64,000 nt of DNA from Lysobacterales bacterium 63-13 (GTDB lineage: Bacteria > Pseudomonadota > Gammaproteobacteria > Xanthomonadales > Rhodanobacteraceae): NCBI GenBank assembly GCA_001899855.1, contig MKWR01000004.1:62001-126000 (forward strand). Reading direction: 5' to 3'. Below, in pieces: positions 33,776 through 44,121 of the stretch (the first letter of the stretch is position 1; each line of letters starts with the position of its first letter). The position numbers and the translations under genes were made by a program. A model generated the notes under the pieces. The model was given only the letters and a program-made list of their open reading frames with translations. It did not search any database and was not told the DNA's origin.

Positions 33776-36631
33776 TCAATCGAAGCCGTTGGCGAAAATC
33801 AGATCAGGCGGTGCGCTGAAGCTGCCGAGGATGCTGTAGTTGGTCAGCGCCGTGTAGGCATCGACGATGGCGGTGTAGGTGCCGGGTGCCGGCAGCGGGA
33901 AATCGCAATGCTCCGCCGAGCTGGGGCCGGCGGACTGGCAAAGCCGCTCGCCGCCAAGCAGGATGGTCAGGTCGGCATCGGCACCACCGACCGGACTGCT
34001 GGTTTCAAAGTGCAGATTGAGCGCATTTGCCGGAACCTCCAGCGTGTAGTGCACCTGATCGCCCTGCGCGGCATTCTGGTTGGTCATGGCCACTCCGTTG
34101 ACCAGCGCGATCGGCGGCGCGGCAAAGCGCACGATGCGGGCATAGCTTCCGTTCAAGCCGCCGTCGTCGGTGACGCTGAGCGCCACGGTGTAGTTGCCGG
34201 GTGCCGGATAGGTGTGCTGCGGGTTGCTGTCGCTGGAGGTGGGACTGCCGTCGCCGAAATCCCAAAGCTGGCTGACGATGCTGCCATCGAGGTCGATCGA
34301 GGAATCTGTGAAGCTTGCATCGAGGCCGTTGCTGGCGACTGCGAAATCGGCGGTGGGCGGCGAGTTGCCGACGCTGCCATCGAGGACGACGCGCCAGGCG
34401 CCACGGCTGTAGGTGCCGGCGGTCAGCACGTGCGGGTAGTCGTCGATTTCCAGATCGACGACGACGATGCCGAGCGGCAGCCCGGCCGAGAACGGCAGGA
34501 AGTTGTCGCCGTTGTCGGTGCTTTCGTAGACGCCGATATCGGTGGCGACGAAGATGCGCAAGCTGTTCAGCGGATCGATGGCGACCGCGTTGGCCGGCAC
34601 GTTCGGCAAGCCGGCACCGACCGCGAGCCAGTTCGTGCCACCGCTTGTCGAGCGGTACAGGCGCGCCGCGCCAAAGCCTGCGCGGGTGATGAAGACGCGC
34701 TGCGGATCGACGCGATCCATGGCCACATCGGAGACGCGGCCACCGGGATAATTGCCGGTGACATCGCTGAACAGCGGCGTCGGAATGCCGGCATCGGCAC
34801 TGCTCTAGATCCTGCCGTTCGATGTGCCGACATAGGTCGGCGTCAGCGCGCCGAGTGTCTGCGGCGTGATCACCACCACCGAACTGCCGAGGTTGCCGCT
34901 GATCGCCGTCCAGTTGCTGCCGGTGGTGCTGGCGCGATACAGCACATCCGAGGCGACGAACAATTGACTGCCGGCCGTGGCCAGCGGCGTCACCCAGCCG
35001 AAGTTGCTCGAAGCGGCGAGGCCGGAGCGCGGCATGCTCTGGAAGCTGCCCGGCGAACCGCCAACCATCGAGCGCACGATGCTCGGCAGGCTGCCGCTCG
35101 GGTAACTGGTCTGGAAGACGATGGCCGGATCGTTCTGGTCGAAGGCGTTCATGAAGCCATCGCCACTGGCATAGGTCAGGTTCCACAGCAGGTTGGTGCG
35201 TCGGCCCGACGAGCTGTTGTCCTGCGCGCCGCCGAAGATGATGTTGGCATCTTCGGGATGGACCGCGATGTCGTAGAACTGGGTGATGTTGATGTTCGCA
35301 TTCATGTTGCGGAAGGTCGCCGCGCTGTCATCACTGCGCCAGATGCCGCCGTCGCTGCCGATCCACATCCGATTCGGATCAAGCTGCGAATAGCGCACGA
35401 CATGGGTGTCCTGGTGCACCTTCTGGCTGCTGCCCCAACCGCTGACCAGATAGCTGAAGTTGGCCCCGGCATTGGTCGAGCGGGCAATGCGGATGGTGCC
35501 GAGCAGCACGGTATCCGCATTGGTCGGATGCACGGCGATGGCCTGGTTGTACCAGCACTGGCCCTCGCAGGCGGAGGCGTTCTTCTGCGTCCAGCTGCCG
35601 CCACCGTTGTCGCTGCGGTAAATCCGCGAGGCCGAATTCGATCCGGTCAGGAGGTAGAGGATGTTGCTGTTGCTCGGTGCCATGGCCAGGCGCATGCGCG
35701 ACATCCCGCTCACCGTCACGCCGGAATTGGCGTCGACCCAGGTGGCGCCGCCGTCGGTGGATTTCTGCACGCCGAGTCCGATCAACGCGGCATACACGGT
35801 CGCGCTGCCGGGCACGAAGACGATGTCCTCGACATTGTTGTTGCGCACCTTGGTCCAGCTCAGGCCCTTGTCGGTCGAGCGGTAGATGCCGGCACCGGAG
35901 AGTCCGCCATTGCTGTTGCAGGTGCCGCTGCCGCCGACGAGGATGACGTTGCTGTCGGTCGGCTGGATGGCCACGGCGTTGACGATCGACAGCGGCATGT
36001 TGTTGATGCCGCTGCCGTTGCGCGCCTGCCAGGTGGCACCGGCGTCTTCGCTGAGATACACGCCCTGGCCAAAGTAGTCGCCGCACGAACTGTTCTTGTC
36101 GCCAGTGCCGACCCAGACCGTGTCCGGCGCGCTGGCGTCGATGCTGATGGCACCAATCGGCAGGGTGCCGACCTGGTCGAAAACCGGTGTTCAGCTGACT
36201 CCGGCATTGGTCGTCTTCCAGACGCCGCCGGCGGCGCTGCCGAGATAGAGGATGTCGTCATTGCCGGGTTTGGGCGTGATCGCGTTCACGCGCCCGGAAA
36301 CACGGCCCATGATCCAGTCGCTCATGTTCATCGAGGATGGCCCGGCTTCCTGCCAGACCTCGCCAAGCGCGACGTGCCGGGCATCGACGAGGGCGCGTTG
36401 CCGCTTTTGTTCCTGTGCCGCGGCGGCACGCAGCTGCGCGGCATCGGCCTGCTCGAGCAGGCCGCGCGAACGCACGAACCACTGCTGGCGTTGTTCGATC
36501 TGCCAGCCTTCATTGCGCACCCCGCCGGCGTCGGATTCATCCGTGGCGGCAGATGCAGCAATGGAGGTGAACAGCAGGAGCATGGCGAGCAAGAGGGTGC
36601 TCGCCGATCCGGATGGGCGAAGTGGTTGCAC
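33776..36631 (-). pseudogene. Secreted BNR/sortilin-repeat protein with PKD and PPC domains, two in-frame stops
   Basis: Without the stops this is one frame of about 950 codons. GTG 36631 (GGGGA upstream) gives a signal peptide ending IAASAA; ATG 36667 is an alternative. The body is built of Asp-box repeats of the exo-sialidase/VPS10 beta-propeller type (WKTTNAGV, YLSEDAGATW, YRSTDKGLSW). A PKD domain (WDFGDGSPTS...) and a PPC-like domain follow, ending IFANGFD. TGA at 36191-36193 interrupts NAGVS-stop-TPVF and TAG at 34805-34807 interrupts NGRI-stop-SSADAG; in both places the repeat pattern calls for tryptophan (TGG). No frameshift is seen. It is either newly decayed or carries two sequence errors. 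Confidence 0.8.
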
Positions 36632-36802
36632 GAAAATCCCCTGGAGTGGAAACGCGTTGCGGAGCATGCCGCCGCGCCGTCAGCAACGCGGCAAGCTGGC
36701 GCGCTGCGCAGCGGCAGGATGCAGAGGTTAGCGCGGAAATCAGCTGATCGTCATGCCGCGCAGACGATCGCTGTCTGCGCGTTGCCCTAGGCAGTGCGGG
36801 CC

Positions 36803-38062
36803 TCAGCCGGTCCTTGGCAGGCGCGGAACGCCGTGGGCATCGCGTTCCTCGACCACCAGGGCCTGCGTGTCGACGCGGGTCGAGGCGCGACCATCGAGGG
36901 GAATCGCCGCCTGGCCGCGACGATTGAGCAGGGCGTTGCGGTAGCAGCGATTGGCCAGTGCCTCATCGCCGGCACCGGCGTGGCAATCGCCGAGGGTTTC
37001 CCAGGCAATCGGTGAATCGGTGATGCCAACCGCGCGATCGAGATACTGGATCGCCTTGCCCCAGAGCTTCTGGTCGCGACACAGGCGTCCGAGCGTGGTC
37101 AGCAGCGAGGTGCTGTTTGGCGCAATCGAAAGCCAGGCTTCGGCATGCTTGGTGCGCACCGCGAGTTCGGCCGGGCCAAGGTCGCTGTAGGCGAGGGCCA
37201 GGGGATCGCTCCATTCGCGACGCAGTGCCGATTCGATTTCATCCATTGCCGCCAGGATCTGGCCGAAATGCGCCGCACGCCGGGCAAAGGCGACGATGAT
37301 TTCGGCCTGCTTGCGATGTTGGCGGCTGACCGAACTCCACAGGCTGTTCAGGCGCGCCTGCGAGGGCGCAGAAGCCAGTGCGGCGACCAGCACGCGGGTT
37401 TCCAGCGCGCTCATGGTGGTCGCGGAGAGGGATTGTGTCTTTGCCAGTGCCGGCAAGGCTTCCAACGCGCTTTGTGCATCGTTCTGCGCCAGCGCGGCTT
37501 CGATCAACACCTGCCAGGCGACCGGCGACAGCTTGCCGAGAGCGGCCTTCGGCTTGAGCAAGGCCAGCGCGTCGGCGTGCCGCAAGCGTTCGTTGAGGAA
37601 GCGTGCGCGTTGCGCCAGGGCAGCCGCTTCGACGTCGCTGGCTGCCTCATCCAGTGCCTTGGCGGCGGCGGCATCATCGCCACGCGAATGCGCGGCACGT
37701 GCCATGGCCAGCAGGGCGGGGCCACGCACCGCAGGTTGCCGGGCCGCCTTGGCCAGTTGCCGTTCGGCCAGCAGATAACGGCCTTCGGCAAACGCGGCGA
37801 GGCCATTGGCGAGGTTTTCCCGCGCACGCTTGCGCTGCGAGCGGATCCAGGCGCGTGCCGGCCAGCGCAGCATGCGCCAGAGCATGCTGAAGATGGCCCA
37901 GGCCAGCAGCAAGGCGACGACGCTGAACACCAGGGTCGTTTCAATCGAGGTACCGCGCAGGCGCACCAGCACGTAGCCCGGGTCCTCGACCACCCATTGC
38001 CAGCCGAACGCGGCGGCCACGGCAACCGCGAGCACGAGCAGCACGGTGACCCAGATCCTCAC
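36803..38062 (-). CDS. hemY: HemY family protein, heme biosynthesis-associated TPR membrane protein
   Basis: A 419-residue inner membrane protein. Two membrane helices in the first 65 residues (MRIWVTVLLVLAVAVAAAF and TTLVFSVVALLLAWAIF) flank the conserved HemY_N segment with VRLRGTSIETT, followed by tetratricopeptide-like helices to the end. It is the proteobacterial HemY of the hemCDXY cluster (not protoporphyrinogen oxidase); its biochemical role in heme synthesis is unresolved. The GTG start overlaps the hemX stop as GTGA. Confidence 0.9.
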   Translation of the reverse strand: MRIWVTVLLVLAVAVAAAFGWQWVVEDPGYVLVRLRGTSIETTLVFSVVALLLAWAIFSMLWRMLRWPARAWIRSQRKRARENLANGLAAFAEGRYLLAERQLAKAARQPAVRGPALLAMARAAHSRGDDAAAAKALDEAASDVEAAALAQRARFLNERLRHADALALLKPKAALGKLSPVAWQVLIEAALAQNDAQSALEALPALAKTQSLSATTMSALETRVLVAALASAPSQARLNSLWSSVSRQHRKQAEIIVAFARRAAHFGQILAAMDEIESALRREWSDPLALAYSDLGPAELAVRTKHAEAWLSIAPNSTSLLTTLGRLCRDQKLWGKAIQYLDRAVGITDSPIAWETLGDCHAGAGDEALANRCYRNALLNRRGQAAIPLDGRASTRVDTQALVVEERDAHGVPRLPRTG

Positions 38063-39168
38063 GGCTTCGGCTCCTCGCCGGGCGACGCCTCAAGCGGGGT
38101 CGGCGCGGGCTTCATGGGATGCGCCAGCGCCCTTGTCGTGCGCAGGTTGCGCAACTCGTTCAGCGCGGTTCCAAGCTCGGGCAGGGCCGGAGCCAGCGGC
38201 GTCGCCGCCAGATGTTCCAGCGTGGCCAGGGTCGTGCGCACGGCCGGTGCAGTGTCATCGAAGGTTGCCTCGACGCCGGCATGGGCGCGCTTCACGGCAT
38301 CGTCGAAGGCTTCCTGGTCGCGCGCAAACAAGGCAGCTTCGGCCGCACGCAAATCGATCGCGATCAGCGAGCGTGACAATTTCTCGTCGCGCGCGGCCAG
38401 CGCCGGTGCACCGTCGTCATGGCTGATGCGCACGAACTGGTCGAGGATTTCGCGCAGGCGCGAGCGCTCGGCAGGAGTCGCCGCAGTCACGCGCTCGGCG
38501 GCGGATTTCATCGGCAGCCCAAGCAGGCCGACGCGCAGATCGGCCAGGCTCTTCAGGGTGGCGCGGGTCTGCAGCGGCTTTGCCGCATCAAGCGCCTGCA
38601 TCTCGGCGCTGATGGTCTGGCGCACGCTGGCGAACAAGGGATCCTCGGCCGCCGCGAGTGCGCTGTCGGCAAGCCGATAGGCGGCCATCGCGCCATTTGC
38701 ATCGCGGAACAGGGTGAGTCGCTCGCCAGCCAGCTGCAGGATGAACTCGGCCTCGTTCAGCGCCATCGCATCACGGTTGTTGAGGCGCTGCTCGGCAAGG
38801 TGGGCCACCGCATCCTCGAGCGAGCGCGAGCGTTCGGCAAAGGAGAGCACTTCCTCGCGGATGCCGCGATTCATCGATTCGGCGTCATTGGCGCGCGCAC
38901 GCATGCTGTCGATGTCACGCCGCAACTGCTCGTTGGCACGACCGAGGTCGCTGACCTGCGTCGCCAGTTCGTCGATGCGCGCGTCGTCACGCTCGCGCAG
39001 CTGGCGGTTGAAATACCACCAGGCAAGCACGGCAAGCGCCGGCAACACGACGACAAAGATGAGGATTCCCGGTCCGCGGCGGCGGGAGGCGCTGGTGCCC
39101 TGCTTTTCCTTGTCGCGAACAGCCGGGGCAGGCAGCTTCGCGGGGGTTTCGGTTTCCATGTTGTACAT
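38059..39168 (-). CDS. hemX: HemX, uroporphyrinogen-III C-methyltransferase-like membrane protein
   Basis: A 369-residue protein. A short cytoplasmic N terminus with RRRGPG precedes one membrane helix (ILIFVVVLPALAVLAWWYF), a coiled coil (about residues 60-110) and a helical periplasmic domain with the family motif LNEAEFILQLAGERLTLFRD. HemX is annotated as a methyltransferase homologue but lacks the SAM-binding fold and probably has a structural role with HemY. ATG 39168 is used; ATG 39159 three codons later is possible. It is coupled to hemY. Confidence 0.88.
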   Translation of the reverse strand: MYNMETETPAKLPAPAVRDKEKQGTSASRRRGPGILIFVVVLPALAVLAWWYFNRQLRERDDARIDELATQVSDLGRANEQLRRDIDSMRARANDAESMNRGIREEVLSFAERSRSLEDAVAHLAEQRLNNRDAMALNEAEFILQLAGERLTLFRDANGAMAAYRLADSALAAAEDPLFASVRQTISAEMQALDAAKPLQTRATLKSLADLRVGLLGLPMKSAAERVTAATPAERSRLREILDQFVRISHDDGAPALAARDEKLSRSLIAIDLRAAEAALFARDQEAFDDAVKRAHAGVEATFDDTAPAVRTTLATLEHLAATPLAPALPELGTALNELRNLRTTRALAHPMKPAPTPLEASPGEEPKP

Positions 39169-39495
39169 GCTAGCCCGGATTATTCGTGAAGGGTACGGAT
39201 GATGGCGAGTCATCTTGCGTCGGGCGCAAGGCCCGGCGAGTCCGCGTGGCCGGGGGCGAGCCGGGCCGAGTCGAGGCGATCGACGCAAGGCGTTTCACAA
39301 GGAGAAGCTGGTCAAGCGCTGTCAGTGCCCTGGGACCAGGCTTGCGCCGGGACTGGCAGGCTGTTGAAGTTCTACACGGTCGCCACGATTCGGCGGCAAG
39401 ACAGGCCTCAAAATGCTCATTTGCCGCATGTAAACTGCGCTTCTTCGGCGCGTTTCGCCTTGTCCCGCACTCGCCTGATCGACTTCGACAGCCTG
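39169..39495. other. Gap between hemD and hemX
   Basis: About 330 bases separate hemD from hemX, which are usually adjacent. No gene, RNA or repeat could be supported; open frames here are extensions of antisense frames. It should carry a separate promoter for hemXY, but none was recognised. Confidence 0.5.
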
Positions 39496-40290
39496 CTAGA
39501 TCCGATGCCTGGACAAGACGTGCCCGGCGCAATCAAGCAGATCCGTGGCCAGTGCCGAGCGTGCCAGGTGGACATCGCTGAAACCCAGGGCCTGCGCCTC
39601 GGCGACCAGGCGTTCGCTGCTCACCACCAGCGCCTCGCGCTGCCAGCGTGCGCGCAGCTCGGCGGGCAAGGCGCTGCAAAGATGATTGAGGATGGCGCGG
39701 CTGGAAACCAGGCTGATCCAGGGTCGCGGGGCATTGGCCAGGGTCGCGAAATGACGTGCGGTCAGGCGCGGCGGCAGGCGCTGGTAGACGGCAATGCGCT
39801 CGACGCGCGCGCCGCGCTCGCGCAAGGCCGGGGCCAGCAAGTCGGCACCGCCCGGGGCATCGATGATGGCGATCGAGCGCCCCTCAAGCGCGCCCAGTTC
39901 GGCCTCGGCGAGCAGGCCTTCGCTGTTCTGCGCGCCGCGGGGGGCGAATGCGGCAATGCCGTGCCGTGCCAGCGCCCGCTGCGTGCCCGCGCCGACGGCG
40001 AGCGCGGCGGGCAAGTGCGCCGCCGCCGCTGCACCCAGCAAGCGCAAGCAATGACGAACGGCATTCGGACTGGTGAAGATCCAGAACTGCGCCGATCGCG
40101 CCGCCAGCAGGGCGCGGCGTGCCACGTCCGCATTGTCGACGCCGCGGATGCTCACGCCGGGCAGGCGCACGGCAAGCGCACCCCGCGCGCGTGCCGCACG
40201 CATCAGCGCCGTCGCATCCGTCGCCGGGCGGGTGACGATGATGCTGGCTCCGGCCAGCGGCGGCAGATGCGGGTGGGCTGAGGCGGCCAT
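39496..40290 (-). CDS. hemD: Uroporphyrinogen-III synthase
   Basis: A 264-residue enzyme with the two-domain HemD layout: LAGASIIVTRPATDATAL at the start of domain 1, FTSPNAVRHCLRLL at the hinge, LAVGAGTQRAL, then WISLVSSRAILNHL and SERLVAEAQALGF in the second half. It closes hydroxymethylbilane into uroporphyrinogen III with inversion of ring D. The start is uncertain: ATG 40290 gives a normal length, but an upstream in-frame ATG at 40350 exists and neither has a strong ribosome site. Confidence 0.87.
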   Translation of the reverse strand: MAASAHPHLPPLAGASIIVTRPATDATALMRAARARGALAVRLPGVSIRGVDNADVARRALLAARSAQFWIFTSPNAVRHCLRLLGAAAAAHLPAALAVGAGTQRALARHGIAAFAPRGAQNSEGLLAEAELGALEGRSIAIIDAPGGADLLAPALRERGARVERIAVYQRLPPRLTARHFATLANAPRPWISLVSSRAILNHLCSALPAELRARWQREALVVSSERLVAEAQALGFSDVHLARSALATDLLDCAGHVLSRHRI

Positions 40291-40386
40291 CGGCGCACTC
40301 GATACGGTGACGTACAGATCATAGGCCGCTTGAATCGATCCGTGCACCATGCGCACACTCGCGCCCCCTTGCCGGCAGAGACACGC

Positions 40387-40950
40387 ATGATTCCAGCTCG
40401 TCCCGCACCGCTTGATCCTGTTGCCGAGCGCGATGCCTTGCGCGCCAACGTCGAACGCCAGCTGCTCGCCGATATCCCGCTGGCGCGCGCCATGCAGTTG
40501 CGCATCGACAGCTGGAATGGCGACTCCCTGCACATGAGCGCGCCACTGGCCGCCAACGTCAATGACAAGGGTTGCGCTTTTGGCGGCAGCCTGGTCAGCG
40601 TGATGACCCTGGCCTGCTGGTCGTTGATCCGACTGGCAGTGGAACAGGCTGGCGAGGACTGTGACATCTATGTGCAAGACAGCACCGTGCGCTATCTGGC
40701 GCCGGTCTGGAATGATTTCAGCGCGGATGCACGACTTGCCGACGGGCAATCCTGGCCGGCCTTCTTCAAGGCGCTGCAGGCGCGCGGCAAGTCACGCCTG
40801 TCGGCGCACTGCGAGATCCTCCTCGCCGATGGCAGCATCGCCAGCACGCTGGAGGCGCGCTTCGTGGCGCTGCGCCGCGACGCTACTGCCGCGGGCGCCG
40901 ATGCGGCACAATCGGCCATTGCAGGCCAAAGCCGAGGAGTCGCCCGATGA
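40387..40950 (+). CDS. YiiD-type hotdog thioesterase
   Basis: A 187-residue protein with the C-terminal thioesterase domain of YiiD: IPLARAMQLRIDSWN, APLAANVNDKGCAFGGSLVS (the NxxGTxFGG-like catalytic loop) and a final mixed sheet. It should hydrolyse an acyl-CoA or acyl carrier substrate in the cytoplasm. ATG 40387 is chosen; it is divergent from hemD and its stop overlaps the next gene (ATGA), so the two are co-translated. Confidence 0.83.
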   Translation: MIPARPAPLDPVAERDALRANVERQLLADIPLARAMQLRIDSWNGDSLHMSAPLAANVNDKGCAFGGSLVSVMTLACWSLIRLAVEQAGEDCDIYVQDSTVRYLAPVWNDFSADARLADGQSWPAFFKALQARGKSRLSAHCEILLADGSIASTLEARFVALRRDATAAGADAAQSAIAGQSRGVAR

Positions 40951-41384
40951 ACGCACGCCCTTGTTCCTGCCGCTGGTTGGCGATTGCGCTGAGCACGCTG
41001 GCGTTGCTGCTGGCTGCCATGCCGGTACTGGCGAAGTCGCGCGAGAAGATCCTCACCGAAACCCTGCGCACCTATGCCGCGACAATCCGTTGGGGCACGA
41101 TCGAGCAGGCCGAATCGTTTGTCGATCCGGCTTATCGCGCCGCGCATCCGCTGACCCAGCTCGATCTCGACCGCTACAAGCAGGTGCGTTTCACCAACTA
41201 CAACGACAGCGCGCCGGTGCCGGTCAACGACGATGAAGTCAACCAGACCGTCGAAATCGGCGTCGTCAACGTGCACACCCAGGAAGCGCGCAGCTTCATC
41301 GATCGCCAGGTCTGGAAATACGACCGCAAGGCCAAGCTCTGGCTGCTGAGCAGCGGCCTGCCCGACATCACGCGCAAGGACTGA
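40947..41384 (+). CDS. Periplasmic protein of unknown function
   Basis: A 145-residue protein with a signal peptide (residues 1-29, ending PVLA). The mature part begins REKILTETLRTYAATIRWG and has a small alpha-beta (NTF2-like) look, ending VWKYDRKAKLWLLSSGLPD. Conserved proteins of this kind follow thioesterase genes in related bacteria, but no function is known. Its ATG overlaps the previous stop. Confidence 0.78.
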   Translation: MNARPCSCRWLAIALSTLALLLAAMPVLAKSREKILTETLRTYAATIRWGTIEQAESFVDPAYRAAHPLTQLDLDRYKQVRFTNYNDSAPVPVNDDEVNQTVEIGVVNVHTQEARSFIDRQVWKYDRKAKLWLLSSGLPDITRKD

Positions 41385-41465
41385 AGCAGCATTCTTGCCG
41401 GGCTCCAGGTCGCGCGTGATGCTCGACCCGGTCGCGTAAACGGAATTGCGCGGGGACAGGGTGGC

Positions 41466-42941
41466 TCAATGCGATTTGTCGCGCTTCGCCCGTTCGGCAA
41501 CCAGCGCAATGACCGGAAGACCGACCGCGGCTTCGGCGGGCGGATCCTGATTCGAGAGCACGACGACCGTATAGGGCGAGCCGAGCACAAGGAAGAGGTG
41601 GGTGCTGACGCCGGGGAATCCTCCGCTGTGGCCGACCACGGTCTCGCCATAGATGTCCTCGATTTCCATCGCGTAGCCGTAGGCACCACCCGGTGCGGGT
41701 GGGCCGTGAGGCGTCGCCATGTCCGCCAGCCAGGCCTTGCTGACCAGACCGCCATCACGCAGGGCGTCGGCAAAATGGATGAGGTCGGCTGCAGTCGAGA
41801 TCGCGCCGCCAGCCGGGCTGCCGATATCGGCTTCAGCGATCTGCCAATCGGGTGATTTTTCGCGCGTGTACGGGGTGACCAGGCCATCGATCGCGAGCGG
41901 GATATTGTTCGCTGAACTGTGCAGCATGCGGGCAGGTTCGAAGACATGTTTCCTGAGATAGTCGGGGTAGTTCTCGCCCGACACTTTTTCGACGATCGCA
42001 CCCGCAAGGGCCAGGCCCGCGTTGCTGTAGGCGCGATCGCTTCCCGGCGCAAACTGCGGCTCATCGGCGTCGTAGAGCGGCATGAATTCCGAGGCGCGCT
42101 GAACGCCCTTGCTCATCATCGCGGGTGTGCGCTTGTCGAGGAAATCGCCCATGCCGGAGGAATGCGACAGCAGCATCGCCACGGTGGCCTGGTCGCGAAT
42201 CGTGGGATTCCGATAATCGGGGAAGAATGTGCCGACCGTATCATCGAGCTTCAGCTTGTGCTGATCGACCAGTTGGCCGATCGCGACCGCTGTGAACATC
42301 TTGCCCATCGATCCGAGAGTGAAACGGCTCGCTTCGGTGATCGGCGTCTTTTCTGCGCGATTTGCATGGCCTCCACTGGCGCTGGCAATGACTCTGGATC
42401 CGCGCGCCACGACGACGATTCCGGAAAACTGTTCGGCCTTCGACAAGTCATCAACGACACGCTTGACCTCGCTGGCGATGAGCGCATCACTGAGCGACGC
42501 GGGGAGCGAATTCTCGGGTGCAAGGGTTGGGCGGTTTCCACCGCGATCGAGCTCGCCAGCGGCGTTGGCGATCACCAGCATCTCGAACCAGCGACCGGTT
42601 TTCACACCTTTCATGGTCAACGAGATTGACGCTGCATCCGAGTTCGCCACTTCGACCACGGCGAGGCCGCCGTTGTCTGCGCACAACGCATAGCCATCCT
42701 TCGCGCGCGCTTGCGCGGACATGCGCTTGGCACCTTCGGCCGAGAGATGCTTGTCCATCCATGTGGTCATCTGCGCAAGGTCCGGCTTTCTGCACAAGCT
42801 GGCCCAGTCCGACATCAGTTTCGCTGCTGCCGTCTCGGGCAATTTGATGCCCTGGACTTCGTTTGCGGCGCACAGAGAGTTTGTGCCGATCAGGGTGATC
42901 GCGAGCAGAGTGATCGGGAACTTTCGAGGTGAAAGCATCAT
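41466..42941 (-). CDS. Serine hydrolase, beta-lactamase class C / esterase family
   Basis: A 491-residue secreted protein. The signal peptide ends SLCAA (about residue 25). An N-terminal domain of about 130 residues precedes the beta-lactamase-like domain with the serine motif LGSMGKMFT (SxxK), the YSN motif in RAYSNAGLAL, and the third motif GHSGGFPG. Sister enzymes are D-aminopeptidases, esterases or PBP4*-like carboxypeptidases acting in the periplasm; antibiotic hydrolysis is not implied. No partner genes are evident. Confidence 0.9.
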   Translation of the reverse strand: MMLSPRKFPITLLAITLIGTNSLCAANEVQGIKLPETAAAKLMSDWASLCRKPDLAQMTTWMDKHLSAEGAKRMSAQARAKDGYALCADNGGLAVVEVANSDAASISLTMKGVKTGRWFEMLVIANAAGELDRGGNRPTLAPENSLPASLSDALIASEVKRVVDDLSKAEQFSGIVVVARGSRVIASASGGHANRAEKTPITEASRFTLGSMGKMFTAVAIGQLVDQHKLKLDDTVGTFFPDYRNPTIRDQATVAMLLSHSSGMGDFLDKRTPAMMSKGVQRASEFMPLYDADEPQFAPGSDRAYSNAGLALAGAIVEKVSGENYPDYLRKHVFEPARMLHSSANNIPLAIDGLVTPYTREKSPDWQIAEADIGSPAGGAISTAADLIHFADALRDGGLVSKAWLADMATPHGPPAPGGAYGYAMEIEDIYGETVVGHSGGFPGVSTHLFLVLGSPYTVVVLSNQDPPAEAAVGLPVIALVAERAKRDKSH

Positions 42942-43032
42942 GGCAAGACTCCGGAATGTGTGAATGGCGGCATCACTGGATACCCGGAGGTTGCTCCCGG
43001 TTGCACATCCATCCGTGCGCCTGCCAATCGCC

Positions 43033-44121
43033 TCAACGATTGGTCAATTGCAATTCTATGCGCCGATTCCTGGCGTAGGCATCGGCGCTGTCGCCGTTGT
43101 CCAGTGGCTGGAACTGGCCGAAGCCGTTGGCCGAAAGGCGATGGGCGGGAATGCCCTGCACGACCAGGTACTTGACGATGGCCAGCGCGCGCGCCGAGGA
43201 CAACTCCCAGTTCGAGGGGAAGCGCTCGGTATGGATCGGCCGCTTGTCGGTATGCCCGTCGATGCGCAGCACCCAGTCGATCGACGAAGGGATTTCCGCG
43301 GACACTTCGCGCACGGTCGTCGCGAGTGACTCCAGGCGCTGCTGCGCGAGCGGGCCAAGTTCCGCGGAACCCGAATCAAAGAGGATGTCGGTGGGCACGA
43401 TGAAGCGATCGCCGACCACCTGCACGTCGCTGCGCTGGCCCAGCGCCTCACGCAACTTGCCGAAGAATTCCGAGCGATAACGTTCCAGTTCGCCGACGCG
43501 ATTGGCCAGGGCAATGTTCAGGCGCTGGCCAAGATCGGCGAGCTGGGCATCCTTGCCGGCCAGATCCGCCTTGGCGACACCCAGCGCGGCTTCGAGCCGG
43601 GCAAGTTGCTCGCGGATCGCAGCCATCTGCCGGTTGAGCAATTCAACCTGTGCCGTGGCCGCATTGCCCAGCTCGGTCTGCTTGACCAGGTCGCCGCGCG
43701 TGGCATCGAGATCGCTGGCCAGGCGTGCAACCTCGGCTTCAAGCTGCGCCTTGAGTTCGTTGAGCGCGGCAATGTCGGCGGTCAGGTTGGCCGCCTGCGA
43801 AGTCGCCGCGCCGAGGTCGCTGCCCAACTTGTCGCGCTCGGCCTGCGTTGCACCCAGCGAGACACTCAATTCGGCGACGCGGGCGTCGAGCAGGCGCTTC
43901 TGCTCCTCGTTCAAGGACAGCGTGCGCGCGAGTTCGGCGACCTGCGCATGCAGCGCATCCAGCGCCTTGTTCTTGCCGGCCAGCGTATCGGATAGCACGA
44001 ACTGGCCGATGGCGAAGATCAGCAGGACGAAGATCATGACCATGATCAGCGAAGTCAGCGCATCGACGAAGCCCGGCCAGATGTCGAATGCGCGCCGTCG
44101 CCGGCGGCCCAGGCCACTCAT
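43033..44121 (-). CDS. MotB/OmpA-like peptidoglycan-anchored stator protein
   Basis: A 362-residue protein. A short basic N terminus precedes a single membrane helix (DALTSLIMVMIFVLLIFAIGQFVL), whose aspartate (residue about 20) matches the proton-carrying Asp of MotB. A long coiled coil (about residues 50-215) follows, then an OmpA-like domain (ILFDSGSAELGPLAQQRL, RIDGHTD, NWELSSARALAIVKYL) that binds peptidoglycan. It overlaps the preceding MotA-like gene by four bases. The pair is a proton-driven membrane complex whose task outside motility is unknown. Confidence 0.88.
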   Translation of the reverse strand: MSGLGRRRRRAFDIWPGFVDALTSLIMVMIFVLLIFAIGQFVLSDTLAGKNKALDALHAQVAELARTLSLNEEQKRLLDARVAELSVSLGATQAERDKLGSDLGAATSQAANLTADIAALNELKAQLEAEVARLASDLDATRGDLVKQTELGNAATAQVELLNRQMAAIREQLARLEAALGVAKADLAGKDAQLADLGQRLNIALANRVGELERYRSEFFGKLREALGQRSDVQVVGDRFIVPTDILFDSGSAELGPLAQQRLESLATTVREVSAEIPSSIDWVLRIDGHTDKRPIHTERFPSNWELSSARALAIVKYLVVQGIPAHRLSANGFGQFQPLDNGDSADAYARNRRIELQLTNR

